Assembly (NCBI RefSeq): GCF_000177375.1
Contig: NZ_ADFR01000002.1
Span: 124,001 to 188,000 of the forward strand
DNA from: Bulleidia extructa W1219
GTDB lineage: Bacteria > Bacillota_I > Bacilli_A > Erysipelotrichales > Erysipelotrichaceae
Direction of reading: 5' to 3'
DNA length: 64,000 nt
How positions within the stretch are numbered: position 1 is the first letter of the stretch; each line of letters begins with the position of its first letter. The position numbers and the translations under genes were made by a program. Below are positions 17,488-26,121 of this stretch, piece by piece. Under the pieces are notes generated by a model that was not told where the DNA came from, searched no databases, and saw only the letters and a program-made list of their open reading frames with translations.

Positions 17488-18366
17488 TTATCCTCTAATT
17501 TTTGGATAGAAGATGGAAATCATCCCTATCAATAAAACTACATAGTACAAAATAAGCGATACAATCAATACTAATAAAGCAGACACCATTTTAGGAAAAC
17601 CAAGGTGCATCAACCACGCAATCAAACATAAACAACCCCAAAACATTAAATAAACCAGACCAACTAAGCCAATGGTTAACCCCAACATCTGCAAAATTTC
17701 TTGTGACAGCGGACGACGCATTAAATAGATAAAAAGAATGACAGCAGCGGTTGATAAATAACCATACAAAGACCTAGGCTTTTGGTTACCAAAACGTTCT
17801 AAAACAGGACTTTGAATCTTTAAGCGATCCAATAGAACTTGAGATAACAAGCACGTACTTAATGCTTGTAACATTCCTAATAAGATAGAACTCAAATACA
17901 CTAAATTCTTCAAAACAGATGGTTGATACATTTTCACGATATTTGGAAATAAATCCGTCATTTCTTTGACTTGAGAATCCAAATTGACACCAAATACCTT
18001 TAAAGAAATTGTAAAATCAATTAATTGCACAAGCACCCCAAAAATCACCATTTTCCAAAGAATTTGTTTGAAATTCTGACCATGATTCGCTAAATAACCA
18101 TAGAAAAAACCGATGATTTCTTGGGCTGATACCAAAAATAGAGATAACGGGTTAACTAATACAATATTCAGAAAAAAGGCAGCAACTAAAACCATCAAGC
18201 CTATCTTTCCTCCATGTTTCCTTGTATAAACAGCCATTGGTAATGGCATCACAAACGCAAACACAGACGATAAACTGCCCGCTAATTGACGATCCACTAG
18301 GAGAAACACTCCCATCATCGCTAAAATCATGGCTCCTTCTGTTATTTGTAAGGTTGTTTTTTTCAT
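17488..18366 (-). CDS. YybS-type DUF2232 membrane protein
   Basis: 292 residues from the ATG at 18366, chosen because MKKTTLQITEGAMILAMMGV matches the YybS family start; a second ATG lies three codons upstream and the frame is open to 18459. About eight membrane helices are visible, for example GVFLLVDRQLAGSLSSVFAF and IGLMVLVAAFFLNIVLVNPL. The fold resembles ECF S-components, and the position before gdpP-rplI-dnaB is conserved. No Shine-Dalgarno sequence is visible before either ATG. An extended -10 element ends 7 bases before 18366, so the mRNA may be leaderless. Confidence 0.8.
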   Translation of the reverse strand: MKKTTLQITEGAMILAMMGVFLLVDRQLAGSLSSVFAFVMPLPMAVYTRKHGGKIGLMVLVAAFFLNIVLVNPLSLFLVSAQEIIGFFYGYLANHGQNFKQILWKMVIFGVLVQLIDFTISLKVFGVNLDSQVKEMTDLFPNIVKMYQPSVLKNLVYLSSILLGMLQALSTCLLSQVLLDRLKIQSPVLERFGNQKPRSLYGYLSTAAVILFIYLMRRPLSQEILQMLGLTIGLVGLVYLMFWGCLCLIAWLMHLGFPKMVSALLVLIVSLILYYVVLLIGMISIFYPKIRG

Positions 18367-18373
18367 TGAATTC

Positions 18374-18382
18374 ATTGTAACA
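18374..18382 (-). promoter_or_regulatory. Extended -10 element abutting the yybS start
   Basis: Minus strand TGTTACAAT (TG, one base, then TACAAT). Transcription would start about 18367, at the chosen ATG. No good -35 at 16-18 bases; a TTGACT lies too far upstream at 18412-18417. Confidence 0.4.
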
Positions 18383-18529
18383 CAATGTCGAAAACAAGGA
18401 AAAATAGGAAAGTCAAAATATACTTCTCCATAGTGAAAATAATGGTTGATTTCCACCAAAATATCCCTTATTTCTTACACTTATTGATTATTCTTTGATG
18501 ATATCTCCATGAGATCTGTTTCATATGGT

Positions 18530-18784
18530 TCATAACTCTTTCATATCAGGAAACTCTTTTTGTAAATCTTTAACTAATAATTTTACAAAGGTATCTTTCC
18601 ATGAATGTGATTTCTGATGTTTACGATATATTCTTCCAAAAGGCTACTACAAATCTAATAGCTCATCACTGACCTTTATGACTGTTTTTAGTTGACTACT
18701 TCTTATTTTCTCTTTTAACTCTGATCATCGATTTTGATGATCTACATGTCCCTTTTCATCTTTGCGTAGTCGATTTTCTATCAT
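18530..18784 (-). pseudogene. Decayed DUF1016/YhcG N-terminal domain gene
   Basis: One frame on the minus strand reads MIENRLRKDEKGHVDHQNR, stop, SELKEKIRSSQLKTVIKVSD, ELLDL, two stops, then PFGRIYRKHQKSHSWKDTFV and KLLVKDLQKEFPDMKEL, stop. The blocks SSQLKTVIKVSDELLDL, W-K-D and LVKDLQKEFPDMK match the N-terminal domain of DUF1016 (YhcG) nucleases, usually LSKDLQ.EFPDMKGFS. Three internal stops and loss of the nuclease domain show it is dead. The rest of the 385-base gap between yybS and the CapA gene (18460-18844) shows nothing else I recognise. Confidence 0.6.
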
Positions 18785-18844
18785 GATACAAGTTTCTAAG
18801 TCATAACCATCTATTTAGAGACCACTCAAAAGAATCCTTTAAAG

Positions 18845-19993
18845 CTAGAGCTGCTCAATTAAATAATTTTTAATATCTTCTAAATAACTTTTTTTCCATT
18901 GCCCATTTTCCGCTTCTTTTGCTAAGGGATATATAATCCGAAAATCCAAGCCTTCGCCCTCCACACGACCACTCCTTTTTTCTGCTAAAAAGTTTTCTTC
19001 CCATTGTTTCTCACTTGCCTGCCTAAATTCTTCCGGCTTTTGATAGATCAATTGACGTTTATAAGCAGACACCATCATTTTAGCTGCCAATGGTTTTAAT
19101 AATTCATACTGATCAGAAGGAACATGTTGGAAAATCACCGGCAATGGGCAAGCTTCAATGTGCTCTACATCTCGATTAATTTTAATCCCCATGGCATCCC
19201 AGACAAATTCCGTTTCTGTGAACTTAATTTTCACCAATTCTCCTATATCCGTATGAAATTGACTGCGTTGATAATCCGTATCAAAAATAAAATTTCCAAG
19301 GGAATAAAAAATAATCTTATCTTTTACGATTTCATAATTCATCGGTACATGCGGATGATGGGCGACGATCACATCAGCTCCCATTTCTAAATAACGCAAA
19401 TATCGATCTCGAGTATACGGAGAAGGTAATGAAGTAAACTCTTCTCCTCCATGAACCACCAACACACACCATTGACAATTTTTCTTGATGGTTTCAATAC
19501 TTTCTTGAATCAATTCCATTTCATTCCAGAGATAACAACCGGCTTGATTCTTACTTGCCGGTTTACACCCTCTACGATAGCCCACGCTAAAGATACCAAT
19601 ACCGCCGGCTTCCTCTAAGTAAACGGGTCTTCTAGCTTGCTCCAAATTCATGCCAGCTCCTATGGTTTGAACTTGATGCTCGCGTGCCAAATTCAAAGTA
19701 TTTTCAACTCCTTTTTCACCCGCATCCATCATATGATTATTACAAAGATTCCAAATATCCGCCTTCATTTGTTCAAGTACTTGAATGGCTAAAGGATTCA
19801 TCGTATGTTTCAATTCTTGATGATTTTCTTGTTGTTCAATCAAGGCCCCTTCCACATTCACAATCACATGATCTCCCTCATGCAAAAAATCCATTACCTC
19901 TTGAGCAATTAAATGTGGATCTTCCCATTTATGATCCATGTATTTATCAAAACCAATATCCCCGGTGAATACCAATGTACTACTCGTCTTCAT
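18845..19993 (-). CDS. CapA-family (PGA_cap) metallophosphatase-like protein
   Basis: 382 residues from the ATG at 19993, five bases after GAGG; 31 more codons are open upstream but lack a better site. The CapA fold is shown by TLVFTGDIGFDKYM, NVEGALIE, NLCNNHMMDAGEKGVENTL, VHGGEEF and IVAHHPHVPMNYEIVKDKII followed by FYSLGNFIFD. Family members bind metal and some act in poly-glutamate capsule synthesis, but no capB or capC is nearby and no signal peptide is seen. A cytoplasmic phosphoesterase-like role is possible. It diverges from the PLP-lyase gene. Confidence 0.82.
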   Translation of the reverse strand: MKTSSTLVFTGDIGFDKYMDHKWEDPHLIAQEVMDFLHEGDHVIVNVEGALIEQQENHQELKHTMNPLAIQVLEQMKADIWNLCNNHMMDAGEKGVENTLNLAREHQVQTIGAGMNLEQARRPVYLEEAGGIGIFSVGYRRGCKPASKNQAGCYLWNEMELIQESIETIKKNCQWCVLVVHGGEEFTSLPSPYTRDRYLRYLEMGADVIVAHHPHVPMNYEIVKDKIIFYSLGNFIFDTDYQRSQFHTDIGELVKIKFTETEFVWDAMGIKINRDVEHIEACPLPVIFQHVPSDQYELLKPLAAKMMVSAYKRQLIYQKPEEFRQASEKQWEENFLAEKRSGRVEGEGLDFRIIYPLAKEAENGQWKKSYLEDIKNYLIEQL

Positions 19994-20051
19994 CATGACC
20001 TCTTCAATTCTTTCTATCATCATAGCACGTATTCTATTTCTCTTAATGGAG

Positions 20052-20057
20052 TATAAT
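20052..20057 (+). promoter_or_regulatory. -10 element for the PLP-lyase gene
   Basis: A perfect TATAAT lies 31 bases before the ATG at 20088. The -35 is poor. On the opposite strand, TGCTATGAT near 20018-20026 could serve the divergent CapA gene. Confidence 0.45.
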
Positions 20058-20087
20058 GATAAACGTGTCAAAAGGAGACTACTCATA

Positions 20088-21374
20088 ATGATTCAAAACC
20101 AAGTCAAACCTGAGCTATTAACACTTGCTCAACAGTCCGAACTGGATTTAAAAGAAATTTACGAGCAGATTGATGAAGTTTGCCTTTATAATTCTGACCG
20201 TATTCTTTCCGCTTTCATTGAAAACAATGTTTCTTATTCCGATTTTGCGGATATCAATGGTTATGGTAACTACGATGAAGGTCGGCATAAATTAGAACAC
20301 ATTTTCGCCACTGTTCTAGGTTGTGAAGATGCCCTTGTTCGCCCTCAAATCATGTCAGGAACCAACGCCTTATATCTAACCTTCTCCGCTCTTTTAAAAT
20401 ATGGAGATACGATGATTTCCTTAACCGGTACCCCTTATGACTCCCTACAAGAAACGATTGGTCTAAGCGGTCATTCCAGTCAATCTTTAAAAGCTAATGG
20501 TGTCCTTTACGAACAAATCGACTTAATTAACAGTGAATTTGATGAAGAAAAAATCATTAAACGCTTACAGAAAAAAGATGTCCGGTTAGTAGAAATTCAA
20601 CGTTCCAGAGGCTATGCTTCTCGTAATTCTCTTTGTTTAAATAAAATAGCCCAGTTGATTCAAAAGATTCGTAACATCAATCAAGAAGTCATCATCATGG
20701 TCGATAATTGTTATGGAGAACTGGTAGAGAAACAAGAACCGGGGCATATCGGAGCCGATGTCGTCGTTGGTTCTTTAATGAAAAACTTAGGTGGTGGCAT
20801 TGCCTCGACTGGAGGTTATATAGCTGGTAAAAAAGAGCTTATTCAAAGCATTTCAGATCGTTTGACCGCTCCCGGTATAGGAAAAGAACTGGGGGCTAAC
20901 TTTAATACACATAACACTTTCTTTAAAGGCATTTTTATGGCTCCCAATGCAGTCCGTAGTGCTTTGAAAACCCAAGTGTTTACAGCTTATATGCTCGAAA
21001 AACTGCATTATAAAAATGTTTCACCTAAGTATAATGATGTCAGAACCGATATCATTCAAACCGTTGAATTAGAAACAGAAGAAAACTTGATTAATTTCAC
21101 GCAAGGAATCCAAGAAACGTCCCCCATTGACTCTTATGTAAAGGTTTTGCCGGCACCTATGCCCGGTTATCCCTTTGATGAAGTGATGGCTTGTGGATCT
21201 TTTACACAGGGAAGTACCATCGAATTAAGTGCAGATGCTCCTGTCATTCCACCTTATGTGCTTTATCTTCAAGGTGGTTTATCTTTAGAATATGGTAAAT
21301 TATCCATTTTATTAGCTTTATCAAAATTACATGAATCATCCTCTAAAAATCATGAAAAAAGCACTACTTTATAA
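20088..21374 (+). CDS. PLP-dependent lyase, aluminium-resistance/YnbB family
   Basis: 428 residues from the ATG at 20088, with AAAGGAGA upstream. It is a fold-type I PLP enzyme of the methionine gamma-lyase-like family often named aluminium resistance protein. Conserved blocks are GYGNYDEGRHKLEHIFATVL, the PLP-binding MSGTNALYLTFSALLKYGD, IMVDNCYGELVE and the lysine motif GSLMKNLGGGIASTGGYIAG with Lys232 as likely Schiff-base residue. The C-terminal ACGSFTQGSTIELSADAP is also typical. The reaction has not been defined for this branch and the metal-resistance name is weakly supported. A terminator overlaps its stop. Confidence 0.88.
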   Translation: MIQNQVKPELLTLAQQSELDLKEIYEQIDEVCLYNSDRILSAFIENNVSYSDFADINGYGNYDEGRHKLEHIFATVLGCEDALVRPQIMSGTNALYLTFSALLKYGDTMISLTGTPYDSLQETIGLSGHSSQSLKANGVLYEQIDLINSEFDEEKIIKRLQKKDVRLVEIQRSRGYASRNSLCLNKIAQLIQKIRNINQEVIIMVDNCYGELVEKQEPGHIGADVVVGSLMKNLGGGIASTGGYIAGKKELIQSISDRLTAPGIGKELGANFNTHNTFFKGIFMAPNAVRSALKTQVFTAYMLEKLHYKNVSPKYNDVRTDIIQTVELETEENLINFTQGIQETSPIDSYVKVLPAPMPGYPFDEVMACGSFTQGSTIELSADAPVIPPYVLYLQGGLSLEYGKLSILLALSKLHESSSKNHEKSTTL

Positions 21375-21390
21375 AAGATAGTGTTTTTTA
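21354..21390. terminator. Bidirectional terminator between the PLP-lyase and MATE genes
   Basis: A CACTA/TAGTG stem flanked by AAAAAA(G) on the left and TTTTTTATA on the right, with the lyase stop inside the loop. It can serve both convergent genes. Confidence 0.65.
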
Positions 21391-21402
21391 TATCTGCTTT
21401 TT

Positions 21403-22743
21403 TTACCAGAGAGATTTTTCTCTTTGTTCAGTATCCAATAATTTTTTTTGATAAGATTTTCGTACCAAGCAATAACTAATCAAAACTGTTCCTAATTCCG
21501 CCGATAAAAACGATAACCAAACGCCATCTACACCAATCAATTTTGGCAAAATCAACGCAAATAAACAAATTAATGCCGTCCCTCTTAACATGGAAATCAC
21601 AAAAGATTCTTTTGCTAAACCAATAGCACTATAATAACCGGCTTGAACCACATTAATCACCGCTAAAAAGAATCCTATAAAATACAACCGTGTTCCTCTT
21701 TGTGCTAATTGAGCTAAAGCCAAAGACCCTTCTTCATTAAACACCGCCACCAATTCTTCCGTAAACATAAACGTAATCCCCACTAAAACAGCGGTTAATG
21801 AAAGCCCAAACAATAATGAATATTGATAAACTTTTTGGCTTTCTTCTTTTTTCCCTGATCCAAAATAATGAGAAGCTAATGGCTGTAACCCTTGTGCAAT
21901 TCCATTATAGATAGCGATAATCACCAAGGCACAATTGGCCACAATCCCATACGCCGCTACTGTAATATTTCCCCCAAGACCTAATAATACAAAATTAAAC
22001 ACCATGGTTGTCATTCCCGAAGCCATTTCACCAATAAAAACCACCAACCCCAAAGACATGGAACGAAATAATTTTGAAATTGATGGTCGACGCCATATCC
22101 AATATAAATGATTTTCTTTTCGCCAAAAATGAAGTGAACAGATACTCATGGAAACCATTGGTGCAATAGCGGTCGCAAGTGCAGCCCCCAGCATTCCTAG
22201 CCTCATTGGAAACATCAACCACCAGTCCATCACAATATTAAACAAACCTGAAAATAATGTAGCGACCATTGCCAGTTTCGGATTATGATCATTCCTGATA
22301 AAAGCCACAAAACAACTATTAACCATCGTAAACGGAGATAAAATCATCGCTGTCCGCATATATGGTATACCAACCTGTAATAAAACAGCATCTGCACCTA
22401 AAAATCGCAAAATTGGTTCTGTAAAAAAACCAAATATCAAAGCAAACAACAAACTAAGGCACAGATTCCACATAATCGCATTAGAAAAATAAAAATCAAT
22501 ATCTTTTGACCCTCTTGCCTTTTGCAAAGAATAGCGAGTAGCTGACCCAATACCAATCATCCCACCAACTCCATAAGTGATGGAATATAAAGGTAAAACC
22601 AAGTTTAAAGCCGCAATACCATTCGATCCTTCCGCTTTCGCAATGAAAAAAGTATCGGCTAAAATATAAAGCGATGTACCCATCACCGCCAACATGCTCG
22701 GTAATAAATAATGTGCCAATTCTCCCACTATTTTTTTCTTCAT
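21403..22743 (-). CDS. MATE family multidrug/cation antiporter
   Basis: 446 residues with about 12 membrane helices in two halves. The N-terminal GELAHYLLPSMLAVMGTSLY and ILADTFFIAKAEGSNGIAAL match MATE proteins, with the conserved Asp in the first helix (LADTFF), and the second half includes AAYGIVANCALVIIAIYNGI and AQGLQPLASHYFG. It should export organic cations using Na+ or H+. No ribosome site precedes the ATG, which lies 32 bases after the MFS gene stop, so translation may be weak. The substrate is unknown. Confidence 0.9.
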   Translation of the reverse strand: MKKKIVGELAHYLLPSMLAVMGTSLYILADTFFIAKAEGSNGIAALNLVLPLYSITYGVGGMIGIGSATRYSLQKARGSKDIDFYFSNAIMWNLCLSLLFALIFGFFTEPILRFLGADAVLLQVGIPYMRTAMILSPFTMVNSCFVAFIRNDHNPKLAMVATLFSGLFNIVMDWWLMFPMRLGMLGAALATAIAPMVSMSICSLHFWRKENHLYWIWRRPSISKLFRSMSLGLVVFIGEMASGMTTMVFNFVLLGLGGNITVAAYGIVANCALVIIAIYNGIAQGLQPLASHYFGSGKKEESQKVYQYSLLFGLSLTAVLVGITFMFTEELVAVFNEEGSLALAQLAQRGTRLYFIGFFLAVINVVQAGYYSAIGLAKESFVISMLRGTALICLFALILPKLIGVDGVWLSFLSAELGTVLISYCLVRKSYQKKLLDTEQREKSLW

Positions 22744-22775
22744 ATCATTATCTTAGCAAAAAAAATTCTAAGCTA

Positions 22776-23969
22776 CTATTCTTGTGGAATCTTGATTTTT
22801 TGAACCATGACACAAACCAATGTAGCACCCGATGCACATGTTATCCAACAAAACATCAAAAAGAAAGAAACTCCAAAATGATCTAAAAAATAACCACCTG
22901 TGATATTACTGATAACTCCTGCTATCAACATCATCATGGTAAATAAAGCTTGACCTTTAACCGCCTCCTTTTCACTCATAATTTCTATCGTGTAATTCAC
23001 CATGGCCGGATAGAAAATCGCATAGCCAATCATCTGCAAAGATTGCGATACATATAACATCCAAACACCCTTTGCAAAACAAAAAATGCTAAATTTCAAT
23101 ACAAAACCCATCATTGAAAACACCAACATTTTCTTAGAACCAAATTGTTTTTGAAGACGACTATAGAAAATCATGGAAGGCACTTCTACGATAGCCATTA
23201 AGGCAAACAAAAAGCCCATATCCGTCTCTGTTCCACCGATCGGTTGAATCATTTGAAATAAGAATGCTCCTAAAGCATTCACATGATAAAAAACCAACAT
23301 CACTCCGAGGTTTAATAATAAAAAAGTTCTATTATTTCGTACAAAGGTGCTTAAAGAAATTTCTTCCATTTCTTCTTTGTAAAAAGAGAGATTCGGTTCT
23401 TTTTTCATAAGTTGATGACACATAAAATTAGAAGCCATCAATAAAATTAAACAAATCAAAGAAGCCATTAAAATGGATTGATTCCCATAAATCATCACTA
23501 TTGAACCTAACAATCCCGTAACCAATGCAAACCCAACCGAACCGGCCGATCGACATAAACCAAAATTAATAGCATACCCTTTTTTCAAAAAACGTTGATT
23601 TAAAGCATTGATAAATGGTTGAAATACCCCATGCGCGGCTAAAGCTAACACAAACAAACTAAATACCCAAAAGGTATGTCCCTTTGCCCAAAACAAAGCC
23701 AATAACGCAACCAACAGAAAAAGACCGATACCGGTAATAATATCGGTTAATTTCACTTTTTCGGATCGATCTGCCCAATTGGCCAAACCCGGTTGAATAA
23801 AAACAGCCAACAAATTCGCGATACTGACACATAATCCAATTTCAGAATTAGAAAACCCTTGTGCCAATAAATACACCGACACAAAGGAGCCGATTCCTGC
23901 ATAAATCATGGAATAACTTCCCTGGATTCCGGCGTAAACAGCTGTTATTTTTTGTTTCATGTTATTCAT
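22776..23969 (-). CDS. MFS transporter (MFS_1-like, LacY/nucleoside-symporter type)
   Basis: 397 residues from the ATG at 23969, which overlaps the TAA of the CofE-like gene by 8 bases; the ATG at 23960 is an alternative. About 12 membrane helices are seen, with the loop 2-3 signature GLANWADRSEKVKLTD. The start KQKITAVYAGIQGSYSMIYA and the overall pattern fit the MFS_1-like family. Coupling to the CofE-like gene hints that it moves a substrate or product of that enzyme, but this is inference. Confidence 0.85.
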   Translation of the reverse strand: MNNMKQKITAVYAGIQGSYSMIYAGIGSFVSVYLLAQGFSNSEIGLCVSIANLLAVFIQPGLANWADRSEKVKLTDIITGIGLFLLVALLALFWAKGHTFWVFSLFVLALAAHGVFQPFINALNQRFLKKGYAINFGLCRSAGSVGFALVTGLLGSIVMIYGNQSILMASLICLILLMASNFMCHQLMKKEPNLSFYKEEMEEISLSTFVRNNRTFLLLNLGVMLVFYHVNALGAFLFQMIQPIGGTETDMGFLFALMAIVEVPSMIFYSRLQKQFGSKKMLVFSMMGFVLKFSIFCFAKGVWMLYVSQSLQMIGYAIFYPAMVNYTIEIMSEKEAVKGQALFTMMMLIAGVISNITGGYFLDHFGVSFFLMFCWITCASGATLVCVMVQKIKIPQE

Positions 23970-25152
23970 TGGTGTAATTATCGAAATAGCCTTGAATATG
24001 AACAATTGGGGTTCCTTTATCACCCGATCCAGAAGTTAAATCGCACAAAGAACCGATCAAATCCGTCAACCTCCTCGGTGTAGTTCCCTCTGTTTCCATC
24101 TTGCCGACTAAATTTGTGTCTTTTTCTTTAATACGATCTGAAATAGCATTTTTCAACGCTTCTCCAGTTAGTCCCTTGAAATCATTATCCGCTAAATACT
24201 TCAGTTTTAATTCATTTGGTGTTCCATCTAACCCTTCTGTAAAAGCTGGCGAAACTACCGGGTCGGCTAATTCCCAAATCTGACCCACCGGATCTTTAAA
24301 TGCGCCATCTCCATAGACCATTACTTCCACATGCTTCCCTGTCTTTTCTAAGAAATTCTTTTGAATTTTCTGAACTAAATCTTGGCATTCATTCGGAAAT
24401 AATTTCACACTACTTTCTGTACTTTTATTTGAACCCAATAGACCATATTTTGCATTAAAACCACTGCCATTCACCGAAGTAGTTAAAATATCGGATAATG
24501 AACAAACCGTTGCTTTGGCTTCTTCCAAAATTCTTTTCGTTCTTCTACGAGTATGAATATCACAATTGATCACTTTATCCGTATACTTCAAGATTTCTTT
24601 AGCCTGATTTGCAAACACAAATTCCACCTCTGCCCCCGCTGATTGAACCACTTCTTTATAATAATCCACATAATCAATACCGGTAAATGGATGCTTATTT
24701 TCGCCAAATAAGGCTCGATATTCCTCTAAGCTCAAAACCGTTTGATAAGGGTCAATATGATGCTCATCTAATTGCTCTTCTGTTAATAACTGATTTCCCA
24801 CTTCATCTCTTGGGAAAGATAACATCAATATGATTTTTTTTGCGGCCAGGGAAATACCTTTTAAACAAGTCGAAAAACGATTTCTAGATAAAATAGGGAA
24901 AATAACTCCTATGGTTTCAGTCCCTAATTTATTCCGAACATCCTGACCAATCGCTTCAATATCGGCATAATTTCCTTGGCTTCTGGCTACAATTGACTCT
25001 GTGATTGCAACCACATCTCGATCACGAATATCAAATTTTTCACTTTCCGCCGCTTCTAAAACAGAATCCACCACAATCTTGACTAAATCATCCCCTTGAC
25101 GAATGATAGGACAACGAATCCCCCTTGAAACAGTTCCAACTTTTCTTTCCAT
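23962..25152 (-). CDS. CofE-like (F420-0:gamma-glutamyl ligase family) protein
   Basis: 396 residues from the ATG at 25152, preceded by AGGAGAAAAAGGT; earlier codons lie inside the LysR gene. The protein matches the F420_ligase (CofE) domain, with RGIRCPIIRQGDDLVKIVVD and DRDVVAITESIVARSQGNYA at the start and VMVYGDGAFKDPVGQIWELA, VVSPAF and TPRRLTDLIGSLCDLTSGSG downstream. CofE adds gamma-linked glutamates to F420-0. No other F420 biosynthesis gene is in the window and this group is not known for F420, so it probably ligates an amino acid to another acceptor. It overlaps MFS and lies beside LysR. Confidence 0.75.
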   Translation of the reverse strand: MERKVGTVSRGIRCPIIRQGDDLVKIVVDSVLEAAESEKFDIRDRDVVAITESIVARSQGNYADIEAIGQDVRNKLGTETIGVIFPILSRNRFSTCLKGISLAAKKIILMLSFPRDEVGNQLLTEEQLDEHHIDPYQTVLSLEEYRALFGENKHPFTGIDYVDYYKEVVQSAGAEVEFVFANQAKEILKYTDKVINCDIHTRRRTKRILEEAKATVCSLSDILTTSVNGSGFNAKYGLLGSNKSTESSVKLFPNECQDLVQKIQKNFLEKTGKHVEVMVYGDGAFKDPVGQIWELADPVVSPAFTEGLDGTPNELKLKYLADNDFKGLTGEALKNAISDRIKEKDTNLVGKMETEGTTPRRLTDLIGSLCDLTSGSGDKGTPIVHIQGYFDNYTNE

Positions 25153-25183
25153 ACCTTTTTCTCCTATGACACTCTTAGTGTAC

Positions 25184-26032
25184 CTATATCTCTGTACGCT
25201 GCCAATAGGATAAAAATAAATTTGTTTCAAATCCTACATTTTTGGTATTCCACGTCAATAAAATTTCAGTCTCTAAATCTTTTTCTTCCAGTGGTAATAC
25301 TTGTAAGTCTTTCTCTATTAGTTTTAAAGAAGCCGGCACGATGGCTATTCCATTTCCTAACTTAGCTAACTCAACTGCATCTCTTCCATCATCACACAAG
25401 TAAGCAATCCGGCAATTCAGATGGCGATGATCAAATGCTGATATAATTAATTTTTGATAACGACGATACACAATCAAAGGATATTGACTGACTTGGTCTA
25501 ATGCCACTTTTTTGAATTGGTAAGATTTTCGACAAAAAACAATCACCATATTTTCTTTCCGAATCAAATGGCTTTTCAAATTACCTAAAAACACAGGACT
25601 TCTCAATAGAGCTACATCAATCATCCCTTCTTTCAAAAGATGATTCAATCGATAACTATTTTCATCCCATAATTCATAATGAATGTGTGGATAATCCATT
25701 TGAAATCCTTTTAATACAGGCATTAAAACCGGTATCGTCGTCGGTGTTACTCCAATTCTTAAAATAGGATGATGTCCGGCTGATCTCACTTCCAATTTCA
25801 GGGCTTCTAATCTTCTTAATAAATCACCGGATTCTTGGTATAAAAGTTGACCGGCCTCCGTTAAATGGATCTCTTTTCTTCCTCTTTCAAATAATGATAA
25901 ACCCAATTCATCCTCCAATTTTTTCATTTGAAAGGATAACGGAGGTTGGGAAAGGCTCAATTTTCTAGCTGCTGCTGAAATAGTCCCACTTTCAACGACA
26001 GCTCGAAAGTATTCTAATTGTTTAATTTCCAT
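25184..26032 (-). CDS. LysR-family transcription regulator
   Basis: 282 residues. The N-terminal winged helix MEIKQLEYFRAVVESGTISA AARKLSLSQPP LSFQMKKLEDELGLSLFERG is canonical, and residues 90-280 form the periplasmic-binding-like effector domain (RIGVTPTTIPVLMPVLKGFQ). It is divergent from the ABC exporter genes across 89 bases and directly upstream of the CofE-like gene, so it could regulate either. The AGGA before the start is a weak ribosome site. The effector is unknown. Confidence 0.9.
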   Translation of the reverse strand: MEIKQLEYFRAVVESGTISAAARKLSLSQPPLSFQMKKLEDELGLSLFERGRKEIHLTEAGQLLYQESGDLLRRLEALKLEVRSAGHHPILRIGVTPTTIPVLMPVLKGFQMDYPHIHYELWDENSYRLNHLLKEGMIDVALLRSPVFLGNLKSHLIRKENMVIVFCRKSYQFKKVALDQVSQYPLIVYRRYQKLIISAFDHRHLNCRIAYLCDDGRDAVELAKLGNGIAIVPASLKLIEKDLQVLPLEEKDLETEILLTWNTKNVGFETNLFLSYWQRTEI

Positions 26033-26067
26033 ATTTTTTTCCTATACTTTTCTAATAAAAACAATAT

Positions 26068-26096
26068 TTTACATGATAGTATCTTCAGTATATCCT
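26068..26096 (+). promoter_or_regulatory. Promoter for the ABC exporter operon
   Basis: Plus strand -35 TTTACA (26068-26073), 17-base spacer, -10 TATCCT (26091-26096), 26 bases before the first exporter ATG. It lies in the LysR intergenic region, where a LysR-type regulator would bind. Confidence 0.6.
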
Positions 26097-26121
26097 AAAG
26101 ACGAAAAGAAGAGAATATTTT

